20,572 bases of DNA from the NCBI GenBank assembly GCA_964448935.1, contig CAYVBE010000057.1:1-20572 (forward strand). The letters run 5' to 3'. Below are positions 1 through 7,983 of the stretch, one piece after another (the stretch's first letter is position 1; each line of letters begins with the position of its first letter). Position numbers and translations under genes: made by a program. Below the pieces are notes generated by a model. The model searched no databases, was not told the origin of the DNA, and saw nothing but the letters and a program-made list of their open reading frames with translations. The DNA comes from CAYVBE01 sp964448935. GTDB taxonomy: Bacteria > Planctomycetota > Brocadiia > SM23-32.

Positions 1-905
1 GTCTCGGTGGGGTCAATGGCGAACACCACGCCCCCGCCGCTGCCGAGTGTGTGGGGACTCAGACCGGAGGCGGTGGGGTCCTCGGAGCGGTCGTGGTAGA
101 ACTCCCGTGCCTTCAGGCTGCCGAAGTTGTATTCGCAGATCCAGAACTGGTCGCCGTCCTGCACCACATAGCGGGCGTCGTCCAGGCCGCTCCAGGCCCG
201 CTGCACGTGCAGGCCGATGCGGCTGGTGCCGTCCAGGGATACGCGGTGCTCGTCTCCGGCGGAGGCGAAGTCCTCCTCCTTCCACAGGAACAGCCCGTAG
301 CAGCGGCGCTCCTCGGTGGTGCCGAAGGTGTGGAGCGTGACGTTCTTGGCCTCGGAGGTGTTCAGGCCGGTCTCGGAGAAGCCGGGGCGGCCGCCGTTGT
401 TGCGGAAGAACCCCGTGACGCCGCCGTAGTAGATGGGCGTGTTGGCCTCGATGTCGTAGCCCGGCGGGCAGGGGCTCATCGGCACGTCCATGCTGAACTC
501 GTAGTAGGCGATGCAGTCGTCGGAGGCGTCGCCGTCGCCGTCGAGGTCCACGTTCTCAACCGTCACCGGCTTGTGCTGATCGTCGGCGCCGCCCCGGAAG
601 GAGCCCTGCCCGCTGCCCCGGTCGTGGCGGTTCAGGATGTCGTCACCGTAGTCCACGATGCGCACGTGCTGCACGGGCTTCAGGGGCGCGCCGGAGGGGG
701 CGGGCCGGGCGTGCCAGACGCGGCCGCTCAGGTCGGGCGGGCGTTCGTATATCCATTCCGGCGCCCACGAGTCGCTGACCCCCCAGCGCGGCTCGGACCG
801 CGCCTCCGCGCCTTCGGATTCCGGCGGGCCGGTCACAAGGCAAGCCGCCACAATGAGATACGGTATGCAGCGGAAGGGCAGTGGAATGGTTCCTCTTGTG
901 CGCAT
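1..905 (-). CDS. Secreted protein with novel N-terminal domain, partial (C-terminus beyond left edge)
   Basis: I translated this from the ATG at 905; it stays open for 301 codons to the left edge, so the C-terminus is missing. An AAAGG Shine-Dalgarno lies just upstream. The first ~35 residues form an export signal. Its hydrophobic run ends in VAAC, which could be a lipobox at Cys22, or cleavage may follow the later AEA (signal peptidase I). The mature part from about residue 70 closely matches the N-terminal domain of the FGE/PQQ protein at 15432-11413. Shared landmarks are VDYGDD, a DxDGDGD loop ending in DDC, YGGVTGFF, GFSE, FLWKxEDF and HRVSxD. I recognise no named family. The DxDGDGD loop resembles calcium-binding loops (inference). 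The gene lies 32 bp after the BatB-fusion gene and is probably in its operon. By analogy FGE-type or propeller domains may follow, but they are not visible here. Confidence 0.85.
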   Translation of the reverse strand, partial: MRTRGTIPLPFRCIPYLIVAACLVTGPPESEGAEARSEPRWGVSDSWAPEWIYERPPDLSGRVWHARPAPSGAPLKPVQHVRIVDYGDDILNRHDRGSGQGSFRGGADDQHKPVTVENVDLDGDGDASDDCIAYYEFSMDVPMSPCPPGYDIEANTPIYYGGVTGFFRNNGGRPGFSETGLNTSEAKNVTLHTFGTTEERRCYGLFLWKEEDFASAGDEHRVSLDGTSRIGLHVQRAWSGLDDARYVVQDGDQFWICEYNFGSLKAREFYHDRSEDPTASGLSPHTLGSGGGVVFAIDPTE

Positions 906-937
906 GTGCCTTTCTGCGGCGGGCCTCAAGGGCGACT

Positions 938-3900
938 CTACCAGTTGTTGACGGGCTCCGGGCGCTCGACCGTCTCGTAGGTGCGGGTGGGCCCGAGGGA
1001 CTCCTCGCGCTTCTGGAGGGCAAGTTCTCGGAGCTTCGACGCGTCTATCTGGACCGCCTCGTCGCCCGCCCCGACCCCCTCGTCGGCCTCTTCCTGATAC
1101 TGGGCGGCGATCCTGTCGCTCAACTCGACCCGCATCTCCATCAGCTCTTTCATCGTCTTCTTGTGGGCTTTCGCCGCCTCTTTCAGGTCGGGATCGGTGC
1201 GGTGGGCGAATACGTAATCCTGGCCGGCCTTCTCCATGTAGGCGACGGCGCGGTCCAGGAACTCCACCCGGCGCTTCTCGGCCAGGCCGCGGTAGATGTC
1301 GCCGCGCCGCTTGTAGGAGCGCGCCAGCAGGCCCTTCACTTCCTCCAGCCGCTCAGCAACCGCCGGCGCCTCGTCGGGCCTCATCTGCGCGGCCCGTTTC
1401 AGGTGTTTCACTGCCAGCTCCAGCCTCTTGACCTCCGCATCGGCCTCCTCATCGTTGGTCACGGTGATCCCCTCCGCTTCCGCGACGTATTCCCCGGCCA
1501 GTTTCTTGCGGTGCCGGAACATGATATCCTCCAGCTCGGTCGCCTTCTTCTCGACCAGCGCATCGTCCGGCGTAAAGGTCAGTGCGATCTCGTAGTCGCG
1601 CGCTGCGTTCTCCCAGTGCTTGATGGCCTCCTCGGGGTCGCTCGGCGGGTAGCGCTTCTTCACCCATCGCAGCTTGGCCCTCAGGCCGCCCAGCTCCGTA
1701 AGCTTCTCCGCCCCGGGCAGCTTCTCCATCTCCGCGATCTGCTTCTCGAGGTCGCGCTCGGTAACGCGCTCATTCAGGACCTCTCGGGCCATGTTGCGTT
1801 CCACGGAAGCCTCGGAGAGGTAGACGTCGCGGGTGGCCTCCCGCACCTCGCGCTGCTCACGTCGGGCTTCCTCCCTGTCCGGATTCAGGGCCAGGGCCCG
1901 GTCGTAGTAGGTGAGGGCCTCCCGGTACTTCTCGATGGTCCAGACCTCGTTCTGGGTGGAGCCTGCCTCGTCCACCTCGCGGCGCAGGGCGCGGGCCTTG
2001 GCCAGCAGGCCGTATTCCAGCACGGCGTCCACGCGCTCCAGGGCTTGCTCCGCCTCCTCGTGCCCGGGGGCAGCGGCGAGCAGCTCCTGGAAATCCGACT
2101 TCGCCTTCTGCGCCTCCTTGATCAGCTCCTCTATCAGATCGTGTATCTGCCAGACCTTCAGCTTGGGATCGTCGGCGATGGACTTCCTGATCTTCTCGGC
2201 GTGCCCCCGGTGCCAGTTTCCGCGCTCCAGGTAGACGCCGATGATCTGCTGCCGGCAGGCGTTCAGGTTCTTGAGCGCCGCCTCGCGCGGCCCGGATTTC
2301 TGGCCCTCCAGTTGCTCGTAGTAATCGCCGGCCCTGCGGTAGAGCATCAGGGCGTTGTGCCAGGTGCGTGGGCCCGGCTTCATGGCGTATGCCTGCCGGA
2401 AAGCCGTGTTGCCCAACTGCAGCAGCATACGCCCCGTCAGGTGCTTCTCGTTCTTCAGGGCGGCGCTGGTCCACGCCGACTCGGCCTCCATGTAGCGTCC
2501 GTCGGCGTAGGAGGCCACGCCGTAGTTGTAGAGCAGGTAGGGGTCTTTGGGCCATTTGAGCAGCTTGCGCCGGAGCAGCTCGGCCGCCGCGCCGGGACGG
2601 TCGTCCTTCATCAGCTTCTCGGCTTCGGCGAGGAGGTCGCCGCGCCTGGCCCGGGTCAGGGCCGCCGGTTCTGCTTCTTCCTCCGGCTCCTCTGTGGGCT
2701 CGGCCGGCGGCGGCTCCGGCGACGGCTCCTCGCCCTCGCGCAGGCGGTCCTCCTCGCGGGGCTCCAGCATGACCGTGCGCCAGGTGATCGGCCGGCGGTA
2801 TGCCTGGTTGACGTTCTTGTCCACGGCGAACTGCTGGACGGGCCAGCCCTCCTCGTTCAGGCTGAAGTGGAGGGTGATCTTCGTGCGACTCTCCATGGCC
2901 GCCGGCTTCAGCATCGGGGCGGGCACGCAGAACTCGACCCAGTAGAGCCAGGGCGTCTTACCCCACATGCAGGCGATGCCCTCGCCGCCGTCCTTGTGGC
3001 CTTCGGACAGCCGGACGCCCTCGGTGTGGTGCAGGCCGCGGGGGACCATCCAGTAGCCCGGCCCGGTGGCTTTCTCGTCCGCAGGGCCTACGTCCGGGAT
3101 GAAGATGTACTGCTCCACCTCGTGGTCGGCGTCGGAGGAATCGTGGTTCTGAGCGTTGTCCTTTTCGATGAACAGCTCGAAGGAATCGCCGCGCCAGGGG
3201 CGGGCCCTGTCAATCTCGACCGTGCCCCGTTCCCAACGCGCGACGCCGTAAAGGCCGCTCTCCCGCCAGGCGAGCTGCACGCGACTGGTATCCTTGTCCA
3301 TAAACGGCAACGGCATGGGCTCAATGCCGCGCCAGTCGTTCAGGTCGCCGTCAACCCGGATCGGGTGCTCGGCATGGGGGATGAACAGCTTGCCCTGCGC
3401 GGAGCCGGCCCGGGCATCCCCGCCGAACAGCAACCCGGCGCAGAGCACCGCCAGCGTGGCCGCGCCCGCCCGTCTCTTGCGCTCGAACACCAGCGTCTGG
3501 GCCAGCAGCAGGGCGAGGGCAACCGCCAGCGGTATCTGGAACACTTCGACCCGGGCCACCACATTGGCCACCCGCAGCGAGGCGGCCAGCGGCTGAATCT
3601 GCGAATCGTAGAGCTCGGCCAACACGGACGGGTCCTGCGTATCCGGGTGCCGGCCGACCAGCCGGACGTAGGCGCCGCCGGTGGCCTGTGCGATGCCCTG
3701 CAGCGTCTGCTCGTCCAGGGCGCTGACAACGGGGTTGTCATCTATGTCCTTTAGATACTCGGTAGCGATGACGTTGCCGCCCTCGTCGCGGCGCTCCACG
3801 GGTATCCTGCCCCCCTCGGCGCTGCCGATGCCGACGGTGAAGATGGTGAGGTTGTCCTCCACGTTCGCCTCGCGGGCCGCGATGACGGGGTCGCCTTCCA

Positions 3901-4510
3901 GGCTGCCGCCGTCGGAGATGATCACCAGCACGCGCGATTCCAGCTTCCGTTTACGCAGCACGCGAGCGGCCGTCTTGATCGCCTGGCCAAGGTTGGTTCC
4001 CTGCTGCCAGATGGTGTCGGTGCCCACACCGTCCAGCACGAGTTCGAGCGTCTGGTAGTTGAAGGTCATCGGGGTGAGCATGCGGGCCTGCCCGGCGAAG
4101 CCGATGATGCCCACGCGGTCGCCGGAGAGCCGCCCCATCAACTCGCGAATGGCCCGTTTGGCCGCCGCCAGGCGGTTGTGGTCGGGTGGCACGTCGCGCA
4201 CCAACATGCTGTTGCTGGTGTCCAGGGCGATCATGAAATCGACACCCATCCGCTTCACCTCCTCCTCCCGCTCGTGCAGCAGGGGGCGCGCCAGGCTGAG
4301 CGCCAGAAACACCATGGCCAGGCAGAACAGGACCAGCCGCACCCGGCGCCGACCGGCGTTCTCGCCGCTGACCAGCGCAGTGTGCAGCGCGGGGGCGATG
4401 AACCGATGCAGCCGCTTGATGCCGAGCCGCCGCCCCAGGCGATAAAAGATCACCGCGAAGGGCACCATCAGCACGATCGCCGCCATCCACAGGGGTGAGC
4501 TGAAACTCAC
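938..4510 (-). CDS. BatB-like VWA membrane protein fused to a CBM9-like domain and a TPR (BatC-like) tail
   Basis: About 1190 residues; BatB-type proteins usually have around 300-350. The start is the GTG at 4510: AGGAGG sits 5 bases upstream, and the codon overlaps the preceding stop as GTGA. Layout: membrane segments ~8-23 and ~57-75; VWA domain ~92-300 with MIDAS residues D97, S99 and S101 (DTSNS), T172 and the SDG at 199-201; membrane segment ~325-343; a signal-peptide-like stretch ~345-370 (KRR, then a hydrophobic run, then ARA); a CBM9-like beta domain ~376-585 (VDGDLNDW near the start, DSFELFIE in the middle); a Pro/Glu-rich linker ~585-617; then TPR repeats and charged helices to the end. 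BatB proteins act with BatA and MoxR ATPases at the inner membrane and are linked to envelope stress in known bacteria. The CBM9-like part suggests glycan binding, but its ligand is unknown. BatB plus TPR is secure; the CBM9 call is moderately secure. Confidence 0.9.
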   Translation of the reverse strand: MSFSSPLWMAAIVLMVPFAVIFYRLGRRLGIKRLHRFIAPALHTALVSGENAGRRRVRLVLFCLAMVFLALSLARPLLHEREEEVKRMGVDFMIALDTSNSMLVRDVPPDHNRLAAAKRAIRELMGRLSGDRVGIIGFAGQARMLTPMTFNYQTLELVLDGVGTDTIWQQGTNLGQAIKTAARVLRKRKLESRVLVIISDGGSLEGDPVIAAREANVEDNLTIFTVGIGSAEGGRIPVERRDEGGNVIATEYLKDIDDNPVVSALDEQTLQGIAQATGGAYVRLVGRHPDTQDPSVLAELYDSQIQPLAASLRVANVVARVEVFQIPLAVALALLLAQTLVFERKRRAGAATLAVLCAGLLFGGDARAGSAQGKLFIPHAEHPIRVDGDLNDWRGIEPMPLPFMDKDTSRVQLAWRESGLYGVARWERGTVEIDRARPWRGDSFELFIEKDNAQNHDSSDADHEVEQYIFIPDVGPADEKATGPGYWMVPRGLHHTEGVRLSEGHKDGGEGIACMWGKTPWLYWVEFCVPAPMLKPAAMESRTKITLHFSLNEEGWPVQQFAVDKNVNQAYRRPITWRTVMLEPREEDRLREGEEPSPEPPPAEPTEEPEEEAEPAALTRARRGDLLAEAEKLMKDDRPGAAAELLRRKLLKWPKDPYLLYNYGVASYADGRYMEAESAWTSAALKNEKHLTGRMLLQLGNTAFRQAYAMKPGPRTWHNALMLYRRAGDYYEQLEGQKSGPREAALKNLNACRQQIIGVYLERGNWHRGHAEKIRKSIADDPKLKVWQIHDLIEELIKEAQKAKSDFQELLAAAPGHEEAEQALERVDAVLEYGLLAKARALRREVDEAGSTQNEVWTIEKYREALTYYDRALALNPDREEARREQREVREATRDVYLSEASVERNMAREVLNERVTERDLEKQIAEMEKLPGAEKLTELGGLRAKLRWVKKRYPPSDPEEAIKHWENAARDYEIALTFTPDDALVEKKATELEDIMFRHRKKLAGEYVAEAEGITVTNDEEADAEVKRLELAVKHLKRAAQMRPDEAPAVAERLEEVKGLLARSYKRRGDIYRGLAEKRRVEFLDRAVAYMEKAGQDYVFAHRTDPDLKEAAKAHKKTMKELMEMRVELSDRIAAQYQEEADEGVGAGDEAVQIDASKLRELALQKREESLGPTRTYETVERPEPVNNW

Positions 4511-5478
4511 GGCAGCCTCCTGAGCCAGGTTTGCCTGAGGGTGAAATTCAGCAGCAGAAGGCCCAGCGCGGGGACCACGAACCACCCGAACAGCTCGTGG
4601 TATGCCTTTGATCTCTTATCCTTGAGGAAGCTCTTCTCCAACTGCTCGATGTGTTCATAGAGCACGCTGAGCGAGCTGAAATCCGTGGCCTGGAAGAACT
4701 GGCCCCGCGCGATCTTGGCCACGTTGTAGAGCGGGTGAGCCGCTATGCGCCGCGGCGTGAGTATCTTGTGCGCCGTTATCTCCACCGGGTAGATGCGTAT
4801 CCCTCTGGCGCGGGCGAGGCGGGCGGCGTCGAAGGGCGATATGCCGATGTTGTTGTTCCCGTCGGTGACTACCACCATGATCCGCGTCTCGCGGTCCGAC
4901 TGCTCCAGCGCGTAGGTGGCCGATACCATGGCCGACCCGATGGCCGTGCCCAGGTCCAGCTTCATCTCCTCCAGCATGTCCATGACCCATTTGTGGTCCG
5001 TCGTCAGCGGGCTGACCAGATAGGGCTCGACGGCGAACCCGATGATGCCGAGGCGGTCGTTGGGGCGCTCGCGGACGAAATCGCGCGTAATGCGCCGCAG
5101 CGCGTCAATGTAGGTCACCTCGCTGCCTCCGACCTCCAGCTTGCCCTCCTGCATGGAGTAGGAGTGGTCCAGCACCAGCATGATGTCTATGCCCCTGGTC
5201 TGGTCGAACTGGACGCCCCGTTCGATGCGCGGGCGCGCCATGCCCATGATCAGCAGGCCCAGGGCCAGGTAGCGCAGGATCATCGGCAGGTGCCGGCCGA
5301 AGCGGCTCCGCGCGCTGCGGGTCAGCCCCTTCAGCAGGCCCACGGAAGAGTAGCGCACGGTGGTGACCGGCCCAGCCCTGCCGCGCAGGAACCCCAGCGC
5401 CGGAAGCAGCACCAGGAGCAGCAGCCACCAGGCGTGTCCGAACTCGAAGGTATTCAACCGGTCCAAGGGTAGTTCCAT
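4507..5478 (-). CDS. batA: BatA-like VWA domain membrane protein
   Basis: A 323-residue protein of normal BatA length. Membrane segments lie at about 16-31, 65-80 and, near the C-terminus, 299-314. The VWA domain between them keeps a metal-ion-dependent adhesion site: D104, S106 and S108 (DHSYS), T178, and D206 in VVTDG. The VWA part is expected on the periplasmic side, as in the family. The start ATG lies one base after the stop of the upstream DUF4381-like gene, and the stop overlaps the GTG of the BatB-fusion gene, so translation is probably coupled across all three. VWA proteins of this kind are thought to work with MoxR AAA+ ATPases, here encoded three genes upstream. Exact substrates are unknown for the family. 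The symbol is assigned from domain order and neighbourhood. Confidence 0.9.
   Translation of the reverse strand: MELPLDRLNTFEFGHAWWLLLLVLLPALGFLRGRAGPVTTVRYSSVGLLKGLTRSARSRFGRHLPMILRYLALGLLIMGMARPRIERGVQFDQTRGIDIMLVLDHSYSMQEGKLEVGGSEVTYIDALRRITRDFVRERPNDRLGIIGFAVEPYLVSPLTTDHKWVMDMLEEMKLDLGTAIGSAMVSATYALEQSDRETRIMVVVTDGNNNIGISPFDAARLARARGIRIYPVEITAHKILTPRRIAAHPLYNVAKIARGQFFQATDFSSLSVLYEHIEQLEKSFLKDKRSKAYHELFGWFVVPALGLLLLNFTLRQTWLRRLP
4516..4521 (-). promoter_or_regulatory. Ribosome binding site deciding the BatB-fusion start
   Basis: AGGAGG lies 5 bases before the GTG at 4510, inside the end of batA. The GTG overlaps the batA stop as GTGA, a classic coupled junction. The longer frame from 4585 is therefore not the real start. 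Confidence 0.75.
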
Positions 5479-5479
5479 T

Positions 5480-5983
5480 TCACTTCCGCCAGGCCGTCAT
5501 GGTCACAAATCCTCGGGCGGCCTCGTAGAGCCGCTCGACCTCCGACTCCGCCGTGCGCATGGCGGAGAACTTGACAAAGTCGCACCCGCGCATCACCGCC
5601 GACAACTGGTCCAGCGCCTCCTCGTCCAGCGCCGGGACCTCCCGCGCCGACTCCACCAGCTCGGTCGTGGTGCGCGGCGGGGCGTCCATACCGAACCGCG
5701 CTTCCAGGTAGTTCCGCACGATGGCGCTCACGCGGAACATGAAGGCCAGGTAGCCGGTCTCGCGCCAGTCGGCAAACGCTCCTTTCAGGTCCCGCAGGGC
5801 CTGCCGGTGCGGCCGCTTCAGGGCGAATATCTCCCGGCGGCGGCGCCACCAGCAGCGCACCAGGGGCACGCCGACCAGCAGCACCAGCAGGGCGGCCACC
5901 GACCCGCCGATGACCCAGCCCCACGGGAAGGCGGGCTCCCGGACGAAGCTCAGGTCCTCTACGATGGGAACTTGCCCCTGCAC
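5480..5983 (-). CDS. DUF4381-like single-pass membrane protein of the Bat locus
   Basis: A 167-residue protein. The start is the GTG at 5983, because AGGAGG lies 4 bases upstream and this GTG falls 8 bases after the DUF58 stop. The open frame runs back to 6880, but that part overlaps DUF58 in another frame and reads as arginine/proline-rich shadow. One membrane helix spans about 20-42 (begins FPWGW), followed by a WWRRRRE cytoplasmic anchor. A soluble helical domain follows, with a TTTELVE segment near residue 105 typical of DUF4381 proteins. Genes of this family regularly sit between DUF58 and batA, as here. Its molecular role is not established; an adaptor in the membrane VWA complex is the usual guess. 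The family call rests on length, topology, local motif and position rather than on a profile search. Confidence 0.8.
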   Translation of the reverse strand: MQGQVPIVEDLSFVREPAFPWGWVIGGSVAALLVLLVGVPLVRCWWRRRREIFALKRPHRQALRDLKGAFADWRETGYLAFMFRVSAIVRNYLEARFGMDAPPRTTTELVESAREVPALDEEALDQLSAVMRGCDFVKFSAMRTAESEVERLYEAARGFVTMTAWRK

Positions 5984-5987
5984 TCGG

Positions 5988-5993
5988 CCTCCT
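5988..5993 (-). promoter_or_regulatory. Ribosome binding site deciding the DUF4381-like start
   Basis: AGGAGG overlaps the DUF58 stop codon and precedes the GTG at 5983 by 4 bases. This fixes the start far downstream of the open frame's first possible codon and suggests translational coupling. Confidence 0.7.
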
Positions 5994-6873
5994 ACCGGCG
6001 CCTGAGCCGGTTCTCGAAGAATCGCTGAAATGACTCCAAGTAGGGCCGGCCGCTCTGCACCTCGATGGTGTCTATGCCGGAGCGCACGCACTCCTGCCGC
6101 AGCGCGTCGAGCCGGCCGCGGGCGGAGGCGGCGAACTCCTCCCGCACCCGCGCGTCCGACGTGTTCAACTCGACAATCTCGCCCGTCTCGGCGTCCTCCA
6201 GGGCGATCCAGCCCACGTCGGGCAGCTCCAGCTCGCGCTGGTCCGCGATCACCACCGGGATCAGGTCGTAGCGCTCGTTGGTGATGCGCAACGACCGCTC
6301 GAAGTCCGCGTCCAGGAAGTCGGAGATGAGGAACACCATGGAGCTGCGGTGCACCACGTTGGCGACGTATCGAAGGGCCTCCTCGATATTCGTCCCGCGG
6401 CCTTCCGGTTCGTAGTAGAGGATTTCCCGGAGCAGCCGCAGCACGTGGCTGCGTCCCTTGTTGGGGCCGGTGAAGTCCTCCACCCCGTCGGTGAACAGCA
6501 GCAGGCCGACGCGGTCGTTGTTGGCGATGGCGCTGAAGGCCAGCACGGCGGCCACCTCGGCCATCAGCTCGCGCTTGCTGCGGGTGCCGCCGCCGGTCTC
6601 CACCGAGCCGCTTATGTCCACGGCCAGCAGGACGGTCAGCTCGCGCTCTTCGCGGAAGACCTTGACGAACAGGTCGTTCATCCGCGCCGAGACGTTCCAG
6701 TCTATGTGGCGGATCTCGTCCCCGGCCTGGTATTCCCGGACCTCTTCGAAATCCATGCCGCGCCCGCGGAAGATGGACTTGTAGCGGCCCGCGTAGAGGT
6801 CCTCGACCAGTCGGTTGGTCTGGATCTCGACCCGGCGCAGCTTTCTGAGGAATTCGAGCGGTATGTCTGCCAT
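5992..6873 (-). CDS. DUF58 domain protein (VWA-like, MoxR-associated)
   Basis: A 293-residue soluble protein. The DUF58 signature is clear at about 38-64: GRGMDFEEVREY, then GDEIRHIDWNVSARM. A VWA-like fold follows, with a DISGS motif at D86-S90 that keeps the MIDAS pattern, and LLLFTDG near 124-130. DUF58 proteins are encoded beside moxR in most Bat loci and are thought to be cytoplasmic partners of the ATPase. The start at 6873 follows the moxR stop by 37 bases. I see no strong Shine-Dalgarno before it, so translation may depend on coupling or on weak initiation. There is no signal peptide or membrane segment. Confidence 0.93.
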   Translation of the reverse strand: MADIPLEFLRKLRRVEIQTNRLVEDLYAGRYKSIFRGRGMDFEEVREYQAGDEIRHIDWNVSARMNDLFVKVFREERELTVLLAVDISGSVETGGGTRSKRELMAEVAAVLAFSAIANNDRVGLLLFTDGVEDFTGPNKGRSHVLRLLREILYYEPEGRGTNIEEALRYVANVVHRSSMVFLISDFLDADFERSLRITNERYDLIPVVIADQRELELPDVGWIALEDAETGEIVELNTSDARVREEFAASARGRLDALRQECVRSGIDTIEVQSGRPYLESFQRFFENRLRRR

Positions 6874-6910
6874 TGCGCAACCGTAGTTGTGTAAATGCGT
6901 TACGACGCGC

Positions 6911-7954
6911 TCAGGGCACGGGCACGCTGTCCAGCAGCGTCTGCGCGATGTCGTCGCTGCTTATGCCCTCGGCGTCCGCCTCGTAGCTGGTCAGGATGCG
7001 GTGGCCGAGTATCTTGGGCGCCACGGCCTTGATGTCCTCCGGCATCACGTAGGCGCGGCCCGCCAGGAACGCCTTCGTGCGCGATGCCTTGGCCAGAAAG
7101 ATGGTGGCGCGCGGCGAACTGCCGAAGTCCACCAGACCCGCCAGACCTTCGGACACCGAGGTCACGTCTCGCGTGGCCAGCACCAGCGACACGATATAGC
7201 GCTTCAGCTCCTGGGCCAGGTATACCTCTTTCACCAGAATGCGCAGGGACAGGACGTTGTCCAGCGAGAGGATGGGGTCCAGCTCGAACTTCGCCTTCTC
7301 GTCGGCGATGTAGTCCAGGATCTGCAGTTCCTCCTCGCCGGACGGGTAGTCCACGTACGCCTTGATCATGAAGCGGTCAATCTGGGCCTCGGGCAGCGGA
7401 TAGACGCCCTCGTGCTCGATGGGGTTCTCGGTGGCCATGACCAGGAAGGGGTCCTGCAGCGGGTAGGTCTGGTCGCCCAGGGTCACCTGGTGCTCCTGCA
7501 TGGCCTCCAGCAGGGCGCTCTGGACCTTTGGTGGACACCGGTTGATCTCGTCGGCCAGCAGGATATTGGTGAAGATGGGCCCCTTGCGGGTGGTGAACTC
7601 GCTGGTCTTGGGGTTGTAGACCAGCGTTCCGATCACGTCCGCCGGCAGCAGGTCCGGCGTGAACTGGATGCGGTGGAAGTTCGCCTGGATGCAGGAGGCC
7701 AGGTACTTGATGGTGGTCGTCTTGGCCAGGCCGGGAACGCCCTCGACCAGCACGTGCCCGTCCGAGAGCAGGCCCAGGAGCAGGCTGTCTATCAGGTCCA
7801 CCTGCCCCACGATGATCTTCGCCATCTCGTCCTTCAGGCGCGTGATCAGGCGGTTGCCCTCCGCGATCCGCTCCTTCAATGCCTCCATCGCCTCCGGGTC
7901 CATCGGCGGCTTCAGGTAATCGCGCCCACCGCCCGCGTCCATGGGTTCACTCAT
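6911..7954 (-). CDS. moxR: MoxR-family AAA+ ATPase
   Basis: A 347-residue AAA+ ATPase of typical MoxR length. Visible motifs are Walker A GVPGLAKTT (72-80), Walker B LLADEINR (132-139), sensor-1-type ATENP (174-178) and the PEAQIDRF segment with a likely arginine finger at R194. The C-terminal lid contains GSSPRA. MoxR ATPases are proposed to act as chaperones that remodel or activate VWA proteins and their substrates. Here the gene heads a complete DUF58-DUF4381-BatA-BatB set. The start ATG has GGAGG 6 bases upstream. It lies 29 bases after the stop of the beta-helix gene, with no visible terminator between them, so transcription probably reads in from upstream. Confidence 0.95.
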   Translation of the reverse strand: MSEPMDAGGGRDYLKPPMDPEAMEALKERIAEGNRLITRLKDEMAKIIVGQVDLIDSLLLGLLSDGHVLVEGVPGLAKTTTIKYLASCIQANFHRIQFTPDLLPADVIGTLVYNPKTSEFTTRKGPIFTNILLADEINRCPPKVQSALLEAMQEHQVTLGDQTYPLQDPFLVMATENPIEHEGVYPLPEAQIDRFMIKAYVDYPSGEEELQILDYIADEKAKFELDPILSLDNVLSLRILVKEVYLAQELKRYIVSLVLATRDVTSVSEGLAGLVDFGSSPRATIFLAKASRTKAFLAGRAYVMPEDIKAVAPKILGHRILTSYEADAEGISSDDIAQTLLDSVPVP

Positions 7955-7983
7955 CGTCTTCCTCCCACAAGAAACCGCCTCTG

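Noticed and set aside
881..3754. 957-residue open frame on the plus strand
   Set aside because: It lies antisense to the BatB-fusion gene, whose domains are clear. The translation is Leu/Gly/Val/Arg-rich without recognisable domains, as expected for a shadow frame in GC-rich DNA.
5480..6880. 466-residue minus-strand frame as one protein
   Set aside because: Its first ~300 residues overlap DUF58 out of frame and are Arg/Pro/Gly-rich. A Shine-Dalgarno and GTG at 5983 mark the real, shorter gene.
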